Below, in pieces: positions 16,678 to 26,309 of a DNA stretch of 64,000 nt. Under the pieces are notes generated by a model. The model did no database searches. It saw only the letters and a list, made by a program, of their open reading frames with translations, and was not told the origin of the DNA. Numbering within the stretch: the stretch's first letter is position 1; every line of letters begins with the position of its first letter. Made by a program: the position numbers and the translations under genes. Origin of the DNA: Pedobacter quisquiliarum (lineage in GTDB: Bacteria > Bacteroidota > Bacteroidia > Sphingobacteriales > Sphingobacteriaceae); the NCBI RefSeq assembly GCF_014642175.1, contig NZ_BMIL01000007.1:186001-250000 (forward strand). The letters are read 5' to 3'.

Positions 16678-19554
16678 TTAAGCAAGTTCTTCTGCGTAAC
16701 TTTCAATAGGTGGACAAGCACAAACCAGTGACCTGTCGCCATAAGAATCATTCACGCGTCCTACTGCCGGCCAGAATTTATGTTCTGCAACATATGGCAA
16801 TGGGAATGCTGCAACTTTTCTGCTGTATGGATGTTCCCAAACATCACCAGTCACAGTCACTGCTGTGTGTGGCGCGTTTTTCAACGGGTTATCAATTTTA
16901 TACAGGGTGCCACTTTCAACTTCTGAAATCTCTTTTCTGATGCTGATCATCGCTTCACAGAATCTGTCAAGCTCATGTTTAGGTTCACTTTCTGTAGGCT
17001 CCACCATCAGTGTTCCCGCAACCGGGAAAGAAACTGTTGGCGCATGGAAACCATAGTCCATTAAACGTTTAGCAATGTCAACCACTTCAATTCCAAAAGC
17101 TTTGAATGCTCTGCAGTCCAGAATCATCTCGTGTGCACAACGACCCTGACTACCAGAATAAAGCACTGGATAGTGTTGCTCCAAACGAGCTTTCATGTAG
17201 TTGGCATTCAGGATGGCATATTTAGTTGCATCCGTTAAACCTTCGCTGCCCATCATGGCGATGTAGGCATGTGATATGATCAGGATGGAAGCGGAGCCCC
17301 AAGGTGCTGCGGAAACAGCGTTGATCGATTTTTCGTTATTGATGTCAACAACGGCATGGCCAGGAAGGTATTTCACCAGGTGTTTTGCAACACCAATTGG
17401 ACCCATACCAGGACCGCCGCCGCCGTGCGGAATACAGAATGTCTTGTGTAAGTTCAGGTGACAAACGTCAGCACCGATGTTCGCTGGTGAAGTTAAGCCA
17501 ACCTGTGCATTCATGTTTGCACCATCCATATAAACCTGTCCGCCATGTTCATGAATCACATTACAGATTTCGATAATGCTCTCTTCAAAAACACCGTGGG
17601 TAGATGGATAAGTAACCATTAGGCAAGACAATACGTCTTTGTACTGCGCTGCTTTAGCTTTCAGATCTTCTACGTCAATGTTTCCATTTTCAAGTGATTT
17701 TACAACCACGATTTTCATACCCGCCATGGCAGCTGAAGCTGGGTTGGTTCCATGTGCAGAGGAAGGAATCAAAGCAACATTACGGTGGTGATCGCCACGA
17801 TCCTGGTGGTAAGCACGAATAACCATAAGTCCGGCATACTCACCTTGTGCACCAGCGTTTGGCTGAAGGCTCATGGCCGCAAAGCCAGTGATTTCGCTCA
17901 ACCAGTTGTTCAATTCATTGAAAACAGTGTAGTATCCACCAACCTGATCAGCTGGCGCGAAAGGGTGTAACCTTCCGAACTCCGCCCAGGTAATTGGAAT
18001 CATCTCCGAAGTTGCATTTAACTTCATGGTACATGAACCCAGTGGAATCATGGAATGCGTTAGAGAAAGATCTTTGCTTTCCAACGATTTGATATATCTA
18101 AGCATTTCATGCTCAGAATGGTGACTGTTAAATACCGGATGGCTCAGGTATGCGGAGGTACGTTGTAACGTTTCCGGGATAACAGTGTTGATGTTTTCGG
18201 TTACAACCTCCACGCGGTCTGCACCGATACCTTGGACTTTAGAGAAGATTTTAGTTAATACTTTAACATCTTCAAGCGAAGTGGTCTCATCTAAGGAGAT
18301 GGTCACTGTCGTTCCTTTAAAGTTCAGGTTAATTTCATGATCGATACATTCGCGGTGAATGGAATCTTTAAGATCACCCAAGTCCAGTTGAATGGTATCG
18401 AAATATACTTTGTTTAATTGTTTGTAGCCGATTTGCTCCAGTGATGCAGCAAGTGACACAGTCAGACCATGTGTACGTTCTGCAATAAGCTTCAAGCCTT
18501 TAGGACCGTGATAAACGGCATAAAAGCTCGCCATAATGGCCAACAAAGCCTGTGCAGTACAGATGTTTGAAGTCGCTTTATCTCTACGGATGTGTTGCTC
18601 CCTGGTTTGAAGCGCCATACGCAAAGCGTAATCGTTATTGCTGTCTATCGTTACACCGATGATACGGCCTGGGATAGATCTTTTATATTCTTCTTTCGTT
18701 GCGAAGTAAGCGGCATGTGGACCACCAAAGCCCATAGGTACGCCTAAGCGCTGACTTGTGCCAACCACGATATCCGCTCCCCATTCTCCTGGAGGCGTTA
18801 AAAGTGTTAGGCTTAAAAGGTCTGCTACAACGGTAAGTTTTACATTGTTTTGGTGTGCAAGTTCTGCAAATGCAGTGTAGTCAAACACTTCACCGTTTCC
18901 GGCCGGGTATTGAACAATTGCACCAAAGAAACCATCTGTAAGATCTACATTTGCATGGTCTCCAATGACAAGCTCAATTCCGAAAGGATTTGCACGGGTT
19001 TTTAGGATGTCGATGGTTTGTGGAAATACCAGTTCAGAAACAAAAAACTTCTTTGCAGCCTGATTTTTACGCAAGCTGTATTGCATGAACATGGCTTCTG
19101 CAGCAGCAGTTCCTTCATCAAGCAAAGAGGCATTGGCGATTTCCATTCCGGTAAGGTCAATCACCATGGTCTGGAAGTTAAGCAGGGCTTGTAAGCGGCC
19201 TTGTGCAATTTCCGCCTGGTAAGGGGTGTACTGCGTGTACCATCCTGGGTTTTCCATTACATTACGCAGGATTACTGCAGGTGTAATGGTGTCGTAATAA
19301 CCTTGCCCGATATAAGATTTAAATACCTTATTAAGAGAAGCAGTTTGTTTAAGACTTTCTAAATACGCTTTTTCTGATTTCGCAGCAGGCAGATTCAGCG
19401 GTTGCTTCAACCTGATTTGCTGTGGTACAGTCTGTTCAATGAGCTCATTAAGAGAACCAACACCAATTGTGGATAACATGGCATCAGTATCCGCTGAATT
19501 GGGCGCAATATGACGGTCTTTAAAGTCTTCTGTATAATTAATATTTAAGCTCAT
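16678..19554 (-). CDS. gcvP: Glycine dehydrogenase (decarboxylating), P protein of the glycine cleavage system
   Basis: 958 residues from the ATG at 19554 ([11 protein letters not shown]), the single-chain P1-P2 form. An ORF extension to 19578 is excluded because the promoter -7 box ends there. PLP-binding Lys in [20 protein letters not shown], plus the typical [17 protein letters not shown] and [11 protein letters not shown]. It decarboxylates glycine and passes the aminomethyl group to the lipoyl H protein. gcvT and gcvH are not in the window. Confidence 0.98.
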   Translation of the reverse strand: MSLNINYTEDFKDRHIAPNSADTDAMLSTIGVGSLNELIEQTVPQQIRLKQPLNLPAAKSEKAYLESLKQTASLNKVFKSYIGQGYYDTITPAVILRNVMENPGWYTQYTPYQAEIAQGRLQALLNFQTMVIDLTGMEIANASLLDEGTAAAEAMFMQYSLRKNQAAKKFFVSELVFPQTIDILKTRANPFGIELVIGDHANVDLTDGFFGAIVQYPAGNGEVFDYTAFAELAHQNNVKLTVVADLLSLTLLTPPGEWGADIVVGTSQRLGVPMGFGGPHAAYFATKEEYKRSIPGRIIGVTIDSNNDYALRMALQTREQHIRRDKATSNICTAQALLAIMASFYAVYHGPKGLKLIAERTHGLTVSLAASLEQIGYKQLNKVYFDTIQLDLGDLKDSIHRECIDHEINLNFKGTTVTISLDETTSLEDVKVLTKIFSKVQGIGADRVEVVTENINTVIPETLQRTSAYLSHPVFNSHHSEHEMLRYIKSLESKDLSLTHSMIPLGSCTMKLNATSEMIPITWAEFGRLHPFAPADQVGGYYTVFNELNNWLSEITGFAAMSLQPNAGAQGEYAGLMVIRAYHQDRGDHHRNVALIPSSAHGTNPASAAMAGMKIVVVKSLENGNIDVEDLKAKAAQYKDVLSCLMVTYPSTHGVFEESIIEICNVIHEHGGQVYMDGANMNAQVGLTSPANIGADVCHLNLHKTFCIPHGGGGPGMGPIGVAKHLVKYLPGHAVVDINNEKSINAVSAAPWGSASILIISHAYIAMMGSEGLTDATKYAILNANYMKARLEQHYPVLYSGSQGRCAHEMILDCRAFKAFGIEVVDIAKRLMDYGFHAPTVSFPVAGTLMVEPTESEPKHELDRFCEAMISIRKEISEVESGTLYKIDNPLKNAPHTAVTVTGDVWEHPYSRKVAAFPLPYVAEHKFWPAVGRVNDSYGDRSLVCACPPIESYAEELA

Positions 19555-19575
19555 GATAGCAATAATAAGTTGGCG

Positions 19576-19606
19576 CAAAGGTAGCTATTTCCAAACCCAT
19601 ACGCAA
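19576..19606 (-). promoter_or_regulatory. Promoter of gcvP
   Basis: TTG (19604-19606), 20-base spacer, TACCTTTG (19576-19583). The expected transcript start leaves a leader of only about 15 bases, too short for a glycine riboswitch. Confidence 0.7.
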
Positions 19607-19626
19607 CGTAATTATTGATTGTAAGC

Positions 19627-20346
19627 TTAGTTTGACAATTGCCGTAAGTACATCTGTATGGTGTTTTCAAGGCCCAAATACAATGCATCGCTGACGAGGG
19701 CATGGCCGATACTAACTTCAAGTAAGTTCGGAATCCGGGTAGCGAAATACTTCAGGTTCTGTAGGTCCAGATCATGCCCGGCATTCAGGCCAAGACCCAG
19801 CGCATTTGCCGCTTCCGCTGCTGCAACATAAGGCTTAATGGCTTGTTCCTTATTCGCCGCATATTCCTGTGCATAGGCTTCTGTGTACAACTCAATCCGG
19901 TCGGTTCCAGTAAGTGCTGCAGCTTCCACCATCTCTATCACCGGATCAACAAATATGGAAACCCGGATGCCAGCGGCTTTAAACATTGCCACCATATCCT
20001 GTAAATACGATTTATGTTTGATGGTATCCCAGCCGTGATTGGAGGTAATCTGGCCCAGTGCATCAGGCACAAGGGTCACCTGCGCCGGCTTATTTGCAAG
20101 CACCAGGTCCACAAACTTCTGCTCGGAACAGTTTCCTTCGATGTTAAACTCTGTGTGGATCACACTTTTCAGATCGAAAACATCCTGGTAACGGATATGA
20201 CGCTCATCGGGTCTCGGGTGAACCGTGATGCCTTCTGCGCCAAAGCGCTCACAATCTAATGCAACCTTAACCAGATCCGGATTGTTGCCGCCCCGGCTGT
20301 TTCGAAGTGTCGCTATTTTGTTGATGTTTACAGATAGTTTTGCCAT
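19627..20346 (-). CDS. pdxJ: Pyridoxine 5'-phosphate synthase
   Basis: 239 residues from the ATG at 20346 ([20 protein letters not shown]). PdxJ hallmarks: NSRGG phosphate loop, [13 protein letters not shown], catalytic Glu in [19 protein letters not shown] and [12 protein letters not shown]. It condenses 1-deoxyxylulose 5-phosphate with 3-amino-2-oxopropyl phosphate to pyridoxine 5'-phosphate. Its closeness to the PLP enzyme gcvP is notable, but each has separate flanks. Confidence 0.97.
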   Translation of the reverse strand: MAKLSVNINKIATLRNSRGGNNPDLVKVALDCERFGAEGITVHPRPDERHIRYQDVFDLKSVIHTEFNIEGNCSEQKFVDLVLANKPAQVTLVPDALGQITSNHGWDTIKHKSYLQDMVAMFKAAGIRVSIFVDPVIEMVEAAALTGTDRIELYTEAYAQEYAANKEQAIKPYVAAAEAANALGLGLNAGHDLDLQNLKYFATRIPNLLEVSIGHALVSDALYLGLENTIQMYLRQLSN

Positions 20347-20470
20347 GCTCAAATATAAAGGTATTCGCGCAATGCCTCAAAGCATTTTGTTCATGCGGGT
20401 AAAACCACTTAACGCAAGTCGATGCTACTGTGCGGAACCAGCGTGATTCGGCATACAGAAAATGAGGCAT

Positions 20471-20496
20471 AAAAAAAGGGAAACCGAAGTTTCCCC
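20471..20496 (-). terminator. Terminator of ahcY
   Basis: GGGAAAC/GTTTCCC stem; on the minus strand followed by seven T. Confidence 0.88.
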
Positions 20497-20518
20497 TTTC
20501 AAAAGATATGTAATCGAA

Positions 20519-21835
20519 TTAGTATCTGTAAGTTTCTGGTTTAAATGGACCTTCAACCGGAACACCAATGTATTCTGCCTGATGCTGATCAAGTACATCC
20601 AGCTCTACACCGATCTTCGCAAGGTGCAAACGTGCAACTTTCTCATCAAGGTGTTTAGGTAGGGTATAAACTTTATTCTCGTATTTACCAGGGTTCATCC
20701 ATAGCTCTAATTGCGCTAGTGTCTGGTTGGTGAAAGAGTTAGACATTACGAAACTTGGGTGACCAGTTGCGCAACCTAGGTTTACCAAACGACCTTCAGC
20801 CAATAGGATGATGTCTTTACCATCAATGGTATATTTATCAACCTGAGGTTTGATCTCTACTTTAGTATCACCATAGTTTTCGTTTAACCAGGCAACATCA
20901 ATTTCATTGTCGAAGTGACCAATGTTACAAACGATTGCTTTGTCTTTCATCAACTTGAAGTGCTCAGGACGAACGATGTCGCAGTTACCAGTAGTGGTAA
21001 CAATGATGTCTGCCTCTTTAACTGCAGTCATCAGTTTCTTAACTTCATAACCTTCCATAGCAGCTTGAAGCGCACAGATTGGGTCAATTTCAGTTACGAT
21101 AACACGTACACCTTGTGAGCTTAGCGATTCTGCAGAACCTTTACCAACATCACCATATCCACAAACAACGGCAACTTTACCAGCCATCATCACGTCAGTA
21201 GCACGACGGATCGCATCTACTAGTGACTCACGACAACCGTATTTGTTATCGAATTTAGATTTGGTAACAGAGTCGTTTACGTTAATTGCAGGTAAGTGCA
21301 AAGTTCCGTTTTTCATGCGCTCATATAAGCGGTGAACACCGGTAGTCGTCTCTTCAGATAGGCCTTTGATTTCAGCGATAAGCTCAGGGAACCTGTCGAA
21401 AACCATGTTGGTTAAATCGCCACCATCATCAAGGATCATATTTAATGGTTTTTGCTCCGGACCGAAGTGTAAGGTCTGCTCAATGCACCAATCAAATTCC
21501 TCTTCATTAAGGCCTTTCCAGGCATAAACCTGAATACCAGCAGCAGCGATTGCTGCAGCAGCATGATCCTGAGTGGAGAAGATGTTACATGAAGACCAGG
21601 TAACTTCAGCACCTAAAGCAACCAAAGTTTCAATTAGAACTGCAGTTTGGATGGTCATGTGAAGGCAGCCTGCAATGCGCGCACCTTTAAGTGGCTGCGA
21701 AGGACCGAATTCTTCACGCAAAGACATTAAACCTGGCATTTCTGCTTCAGCTAATCCGATTTCTTTGCGGCCCCATTCTGCCAGTGAAATGTCCTTAACT
21801 TTATAAGGAACGTAAGTTGTCTCTACTGATGACAT
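20519..21835 (-). CDS. ahcY: Adenosylhomocysteinase
   Basis: 438 residues, the length of SAH hydrolases without the extra 40-residue loop. Motifs: [40 protein letters not shown]-binding [14 protein letters not shown], and C-terminal PETYRY carrying the Lys/Tyr contact region. It cleaves S-adenosylhomocysteine to adenosine and homocysteine, removing the inhibitor of methyltransferases. Monocistronic with a strong promoter, a structured leader of roughly 95 bases and a terminator. Confidence 0.98.
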   Translation of the reverse strand: MSSVETTYVPYKVKDISLAEWGRKEIGLAEAEMPGLMSLREEFGPSQPLKGARIAGCLHMTIQTAVLIETLVALGAEVTWSSCNIFSTQDHAAAAIAAAGIQVYAWKGLNEEEFDWCIEQTLHFGPEQKPLNMILDDGGDLTNMVFDRFPELIAEIKGLSEETTTGVHRLYERMKNGTLHLPAINVNDSVTKSKFDNKYGCRESLVDAIRRATDVMMAGKVAVVCGYGDVGKGSAESLSSQGVRVIVTEIDPICALQAAMEGYEVKKLMTAVKEADIIVTTTGNCDIVRPEHFKLMKDKAIVCNIGHFDNEIDVAWLNENYGDTKVEIKPQVDKYTIDGKDIILLAEGRLVNLGCATGHPSFVMSNSFTNQTLAQLELWMNPGKYENKVYTLPKHLDEKVARLHLAKIGVELDVLDQHQAEYIGVPVEGPFKPETYRY

Positions 21836-21868
21836 ATTGAATTGTTTTAAGTTCTTGTTTATAGGTAG

Positions 21869-21928
21869 TTAGCAGATGCTCGTCATGTTTATCCAGGTGT
21901 TATTCATCTGGATGAAAAGACCCGCTAA
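21869..21928 (-). promoter_or_regulatory. Structured 5' leader of ahcY, possible cis-regulatory RNA
   Basis: Between promoter and start codon, an outer stem AGTTAGC/GCTAATT (21867-21873 with 21924-21930, one G-U) encloses an inner hairpin ATCCAG/CTGGAT (21891-21896 with 21908-21913). It does not match any SAM or SAH riboswitch consensus I can recall, so regulation is inference. Confidence 0.4.
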
Positions 21929-21935
21929 TTATTTA

Positions 21936-21967
21936 CAAAAGTAGCTATAAGTTTAAGGAAATTCAAA
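21936..21967 (-). promoter_or_regulatory. Promoter of ahcY
   Basis: TTTG (21964-21967), exactly 20 bases, TACTTTTG (21936-21943): a near-perfect Bacteroidota promoter. The transcript should begin near 21930. Confidence 0.75.
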
Positions 21968-22133
21968 GAAGCAGTAAACAGCTGTGTGATAAGGATTTTA
22001 ATTTGACATATAGCAGATGTGCCGAAAACAGGAAATCCGATCATCCACAAATCCTTTTCTAAATTAAAGGTCCATTTATCGGTACATCAAAGACTTGCGC
22101 TCCTCTATATTCTTGCTGGAGGCCCAACTAATT

Positions 22134-22565
22134 TTAAAGACCCTTCCTGTAGAAACATGTTGTATAAACGAGATAGGATAATACACCTGCTATCGGATAG
22201 AAAAAAATCCTTTTTAGGCCCTCTACACCATAGTTCGGGTTAGTTTCAGAAGGAAAAATTACTGCAATTATAAGGGAGGTAATGATGATAAATAGTAGCT
22301 TCAAGTATAGGGCGTTTTTATACTTGCCATTAAAAGTTTCCACAAACCACCATGTGACTGGCATTACGATGATCAGCCTAAAGAGCACAAATAATGCAAA
22401 GTAGCCTTGCAGGCCTCCCCACGGAACTTTAAATTGAAAGATACCCTCGTAAGAGAAAAAGCAATCAATTGCGAATTTCACGAGTGCTAACATGAAAGTA
22501 ATTATGAAGACCATTAGGAAATAGATCCCGATGTCTTTGGGTGTTTTTGGCGTAGGCGCTTTCAT
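22134..22565 (-). CDS. Hypothetical integral membrane protein
   Basis: 143 residues with four predicted membrane helices, at about 12-35, 55-75, 86-104 and 120-138. The N-terminus is short and cytoplasmic (MKAPTPKTPKD). Not recognised; no catalytic motif visible. It stands alone and is divergent from the small membrane protein/SPFH pair. Confidence 0.72.
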   Translation of the reverse strand: MKAPTPKTPKDIGIYFLMVFIITFMLALVKFAIDCFFSYEGIFQFKVPWGGLQGYFALFVLFRLIIVMPVTWWFVETFNGKYKNALYLKLLFIIITSLIIAVIFPSETNPNYGVEGLKRIFFYPIAGVLSYLVYTTCFYRKGL

Positions 22566-22724
22566 TTTGTATAACAGAAACTGTAAAACTATACATCCTT
22601 ATGCATATCGCAAATACGCTCCGACCCCTTGGCCATCAAATAATTTTATTATCTTCAAGGCTTTAGAATATTAACGCCCAAGAAACATTGCTCATCTTAA
22701 GGTCTCACCCTTCCGAAACATCTT

Positions 22725-22892
22725 ATGACTTCATACAAATTCGTGTTCCTTGCCGGGATCGCCATTGTACTGCTTTGGCTGTCGGCCTGGATTTTCAACC
22801 ACTACAATCCCTATGCGGGCATCTTGCTCGCCGTCACAACTGTCGTAATCTCAATCATCTATTTAATAAAACAAAATGGTAAAAAATATTAG
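22725..22892 (+). CDS. Small two-helix membrane protein overlapping the SPFH gene
   Basis: 55 residues from the ATG at 22725. Two hydrophobic stretches (FVFLAGIAIVLLWLSAWIF and ILLAVTTVVISIIYLI) separated by NHYNPY, with a basic end KQNGKKY. Its last 17 bases overlap the start of the SPFH lipoprotein gene in another frame, which suggests translational coupling and argues that it is real. Function unknown; a partner of the SPFH protein is inference. Confidence 0.65.
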   Translation: MTSYKFVFLAGIAIVLLWLSAWIFNHYNPYAGILLAVTTVVISIIYLIKQNGKKY

Positions 22893-23679
22893 TATAGCTG
22901 TCGTGGTGGTTATTGCCGCCTTAGTCCTGATGATCTCTTCTTGCGAGCGTGTAGCGCCAAACTACGTTGGTGTGCTCATGGAAAACTATGGTAAAGCCGG
23001 CAAAGCCGATTTCAGTACAACCAAAGGTCGCGTGAACACCCTGTACCCGGGCACAGAACTCTTTCAGGTTCCGCTATTTGAACAGCGCGCCAAGTTTGAC
23101 ATTCCGGTAAATCTTAAAGCAGCCGATAATACGGCTTTCCAATCCAACCCAACGTACAGCTATGCCGTTATCGAAAATCGCGCAGTAGATGTCGTATTTC
23201 AAAACAAACAACTTGGTTCTGGTGAAGATTTCATGCGTGCACTTGAAGACAATATCCTCGAAGCCAAGATTTACGACATCATGAAAGAAGAAAGCCGGAA
23301 ATTTACCACAGACAGCCTGATGGCAAACGGCGGCTCCCTTCGTTTCGAAGAGCGGGTGCAAAATCTTGTTGAAAAAGAGTTTAACAACCGCGGTTTAAAC
23401 TTAACGAAATTCTCCAGTCAGCTTGAATTCAGTGATAAAGTAACCAAGAAGATCGATAACCGAAACGAGGTAAACACCAACGTGTCGGTATTGGATCAGC
23501 AAATCATTGAACAGCGGAAACGTAATCAGCTGGCAGAATTAAAGGCACTTGAAAATAAAATCATCTCCTCAGGTATTACCCCAGAGTTGCTGCAGCAGCA
23601 GGCCATTGAAAAATGGGATGGTAAATTGCCTTCTACATGGTCGGGATCAGCTTTGCCATTTGTTAAAAACGTAAAGTAA
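22876..23679 (+). CDS. SPFH/band 7 domain lipoprotein
   Basis: 267 residues. Lipoprotein signal with Cys23 (LVLMISSC), then an SPFH/band 7-type domain at about 30-200 (VAPNYVGVLMENYG, FEQRAKFDIPVNL, FMRALEDNILEAKIYDI) and a helical C-terminal region (IEQRKRNQLAELKALENKI) likely to form a coiled coil. SPFH proteins such as prohibitin and HflK/C scaffold membrane domains or proteases. A lipidated version without an N-terminal transmembrane helix would face the periplasm. Coupled to the overlapping small membrane protein. Confidence 0.85.
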   Translation: MVKNISIAVVVVIAALVLMISSCERVAPNYVGVLMENYGKAGKADFSTTKGRVNTLYPGTELFQVPLFEQRAKFDIPVNLKAADNTAFQSNPTYSYAVIENRAVDVVFQNKQLGSGEDFMRALEDNILEAKIYDIMKEESRKFTTDSLMANGGSLRFEERVQNLVEKEFNNRGLNLTKFSSQLEFSDKVTKKIDNRNEVNTNVSVLDQQIIEQRKRNQLAELKALENKIISSGITPELLQQQAIEKWDGKLPSTWSGSALPFVKNVK

Positions 23680-23687
23680 AGCAGTTC

Positions 23688-24620
23688 CTATTCCTTTCCT
23701 AGTGTAAAACGTCTGGAAATGCCAAAGCCCCAGCGATACTGACCTTTAGTCCAGCTACTCGTTGTTTCTGGAATGAACTGAACTTCCTGTATCGCAGTGG
23801 CATTGGTGAAATTTAAATGGAACACGTGTCCCCCTGTTTCGATTTCCAGTCCAACACCCAAGGGATTGTAGAACTTGCGGTTGCCAACGCGCTCCAGATA
23901 GGCTTGATCTTCCGAATTGCGGAAGGGGAGGAAGTAGTCGATAACCAGTGCCATACGCTTGCTGATTTTTGCCCTTCCACCTGCGCCAATGGCGAACAGA
24001 TCATTCTGATCCCTGAAAACCGTAAAGTTCCGATGCACATAGGTCGGACTGATGATGAAAGAAAAGTTGCTGTTAAACTTTCTTGCCAGGATCAGCTGTG
24101 CGACGTAGTTCATGCGGTCACCGAAGTTTTCGTAAGCAGTTGCGGAAGTAGGGTCTTCCCGGTTGGCTCGCACCGCCGACACGGTGTTGCTGCCGAAGAG
24201 CGTGACTGCTAGAGGAACACGCCCGTCCACCGTCTGTTCCAGAAGTTTGTACTTCAAGCTGCCTTCGTAAAGCTGCTGGACGGTTGTTGCGCCTTTAGCA
24301 CGTGCAAGCCCCACGGTCAGCTTGTCTGAAAGACCATATTCAAAGCCAATGCGGATGTCCGTCGAATTATCCAAACCAAAAAACTGCCTCAGCCCACCAT
24401 TGCTGCCGGCGATGTCGCCGAACCGGTGGTCTACCTTAAAGTCGAGCTCGTTCTTGTGAATGGTTTCATTCGTGTGCCCGTTGATAAGCCGGGTGGACTT
24501 AAACGTAGCGCTCACTTTTTCCGATGCGCCGGTGTTCGTCGTCAGTTCTTTCTCTAATTCGGTCTGACCATAGCCGAAATGAGCACATAGCAGCAGTGCC
24601 AGTGTAAATATCTTCTTCAT
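23688..24620 (-). CDS. DUF5777 family beta-barrel protein
   Basis: 310 residues with a signal peptide (cleavage after HFGYGQ). The mature part consists of alternating beta strands ending in an aromatic/hydrophobic strand (YRWGFGISRRFTLGKE), with conserved DFKVDHRFGD and NSNFSFIISPTYVHRNF. It matches the DUF5777 outer membrane proteins found in Bacteroidota next to YceI and cytochrome genes. Third gene of a cyt c-YceI-DUF5777 operon (7-base gap). Molecular role unknown. Confidence 0.82.
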   Translation of the reverse strand: MKKIFTLALLLCAHFGYGQTELEKELTTNTGASEKVSATFKSTRLINGHTNETIHKNELDFKVDHRFGDIAGSNGGLRQFFGLDNSTDIRIGFEYGLSDKLTVGLARAKGATTVQQLYEGSLKYKLLEQTVDGRVPLAVTLFGSNTVSAVRANREDPTSATAYENFGDRMNYVAQLILARKFNSNFSFIISPTYVHRNFTVFRDQNDLFAIGAGGRAKISKRMALVIDYFLPFRNSEDQAYLERVGNRKFYNPLGVGLEIETGGHVFHLNFTNATAIQEVQFIPETTSSWTKGQYRWGFGISRRFTLGKE

Positions 24621-24627
24621 GTGGGTT

Positions 24628-25176
24628 CTACTTTTTTGGTTGATATAGCGCCTGGATGCGCACTTCTACGAGCTCCGCGATGTTCTTAAACACTAGTGTC
24701 GGAATCTTAATGTTATGATCGGCTACCCTTACTTTGAAGACGGACTTCGCGGTCACCGCACCGTTGTTGACGCTGATGTCGGCAGTGGTTCTATAGTCCT
24801 TGCTAACGCCGTGAACGGTAAGTTTACCGATAACGTTTACCTTATAACTTCCGTTTGCATTCAGATCGATGGGCCGGTCCAGCTTTCCTTTAAACTCGGA
24901 AGTTGGGTACTTTTCGGATTCCATGTAGTTCTCGTTGAAATGTTCCTGCATCAGTTTCTTCTTGAACTGAAAAGAGGTATTGGGCACCTTGAAGACAATG
25001 TCGCCGGTTTTCGCATCAATGGCTGAGCTGCCCATCACGCTTTTACCTTCAATGTCTTCCACGATTGTGCTGGAAAAGAAAGATACCGCTGCTTTGTTAC
25101 TGATCAGGATGTTCTGTGCAGAAAGGGGATCATGGCACATCACAAGTAGGATAATAATTATCGGGATGAGTTTCAT
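24628..25176 (-). CDS. YceI family periplasmic protein
   Basis: 182 residues: signal peptide to about residue 20 (PLSAQ), then a YceI-type lipocalin-like barrel with SFQFKKKLMQEHFNENYMES, YPTSEFKGK, GKLTVHGVSKDY and DHNIKIPTLVFKNIAE. YceI proteins bind polyprenoid or amphipathic ligands in the periplasm. Middle gene of the operon, 12 bases after the cytochrome c gene. Confidence 0.9.
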   Translation of the reverse strand: MKLIPIIIILLVMCHDPLSAQNILISNKAAVSFFSSTIVEDIEGKSVMGSSAIDAKTGDIVFKVPNTSFQFKKKLMQEHFNENYMESEKYPTSEFKGKLDRPIDLNANGSYKVNVIGKLTVHGVSKDYRTTADISVNNGAVTAKSVFKVRVADHNIKIPTLVFKNIAELVEVRIQALYQPKK

Positions 25177-25188
25177 GTTGGTCGGGAT

Positions 25189-25569
25189 TTATTGTTGAGT
25201 CATTCCATCTTCAAACCACTTGCTTAGCGATTCCAGCTCTGCTGCGGAAAGACTACCGTTGGGCGGCATGCGTTTAGTAACGATCACCGCCTGCCGAATG
25301 CGTTCCGCGTTGGCAACTACCGAAGCATAGCCGCTGAAAGTAAAGGCGCCGGAACCGGGTCCGCCAGCGGCATGGCAGCCACTGCACCTGCTTTGAAATA
25401 GTGCTTGCGCGAAGTTGTTGTAGGTAACTTTCTCTTGTGGCGGAGGTTCAGGTGCGATCTCGTCTGCCTGCTTTTTACTGCAACTGGCCAGCAGCAGGTA
25501 AATGATCGTAATCGCCAGGTAAATACAAATGTGTACAACCCGCTGTTTTTGTTTGTAAGTACTTAACAT
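25189..25569 (-). CDS. Lipoprotein with c-type cytochrome domain
   Basis: 126 residues. Lipobox LLLASC with lipidated Cys30 after a hydrophobic segment. One heme motif CSGCH near residue 62 and a probable axial Met in KRMPPNG. Short linker rich in Pro/Glu. It is the first gene of the operon with YceI and DUF5777. Divergent from the ECF sigma gene at 25737, so it may be a target of that factor. Electron partner unknown. Confidence 0.88.
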   Translation of the reverse strand: MLSTYKQKQRVVHICIYLAITIIYLLLASCSKKQADEIAPEPPPQEKVTYNNFAQALFQSRCSGCHAAGGPGSGAFTFSGYASVVANAERIRQAVIVTKRMPPNGSLSAAELESLSKWFEDGMTQQ

Positions 25570-25736
25570 GTTGATTAACTTGAAGATGATTGGTTAGGTT
25601 AGTTGCTGAGGTTACGCCATGCGCTTTCTAAAGGTTGCCAGTACTTGCAGAAATATATTTTTTGTTGATCAGGCAACCTTTTCCCAGCCCCAACCGTAAA
25701 CACCCTCAGAATAGCACATTTAAGTATCGTTATCGC

Positions 25737-26309
25737 GTGCAGGAAATCATCAACGGATGTATTCGGAAAGACAGGTCCAGTCAGTACCTGCTCTATAAGG
25801 AATTTTATGCCTATGGTATGGGCATTTGCCGGAGGTATGCGCTAAATGAATCTGATGCCGGGGATGTGCTGAACGATGGCTTTTTAAAGGTATTTACCCA
25901 CATCGACAAGTATGAAACATCAAAACCTTTCAAAACGTGGTTCGCGAAAATCATCACCAACACCGCTATTGATAAATACCGGCTGAACCTGAAGTTCAGC
26001 AATCACGACGACATCAGCGGTCATGAGCACCTAGGGCAGGAAGCGCCAATTCATGCTGATCTCGCATATAAAGAGTTGCTGCACCTGATCCAAGGGCTAT
26101 CTCCCGCATACCGGGTTGTTTTTAATCTTTATGCAATCGACGGGTACACCCATGAAGAGATTGCAGCATTGCTGAATATTTCAGTAGGCACCTCAAAATC
26201 CAATCTCTTTAAGGCGCGGCAAAGATTGCAAGAAAGATTAATGGCGCATGAACGGACTTCCGGGCAACCAGCCTCGGTTCCCTTGCAGCAAATAAATAAA
26301 CAGGAATGA
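25737..26309 (+). CDS. ECF sigma-70 factor
   Basis: 190 residues from a GTG at 25737 (MQEIINGCIRKDRSSQYLLYKEFYAYGMG). A TTG at 25635 is open in frame, but the extra 34 residues are low-quality and cover the probable promoter. Sigma2: ALNESDAGDVLNDGFLKVF and PFKTWFAKIITNTAIDKYR; sigma4: AIDGYTHEEIAALLNISVGTSKSNLFKARQ. Its stop overlaps the ATG of the next gene (ATGA), typical of a sigma/anti-sigma pair. This is the Bacteroidota type paired with a membrane-anchored partner. Confidence 0.9.
   Translation: MQEIINGCIRKDRSSQYLLYKEFYAYGMGICRRYALNESDAGDVLNDGFLKVFTHIDKYETSKPFKTWFAKIITNTAIDKYRLNLKFSNHDDISGHEHLGQEAPIHADLAYKELLHLIQGLSPAYRVVFNLYAIDGYTHEEIAALLNISVGTSKSNLFKARQRLQERLMAHERTSGQPASVPLQQINKQE

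Noticed and set aside
19555-19626. Glycine riboswitch before gcvP
   Set aside because: The promoter places the transcript start only about 15 bases before the ATG, leaving no room.
22019-22243. 74-residue plus-strand frame
   Set aside because: Overlaps the end of the membrane protein gene at 22134-22565 and starts within the ahcY upstream region; no support.
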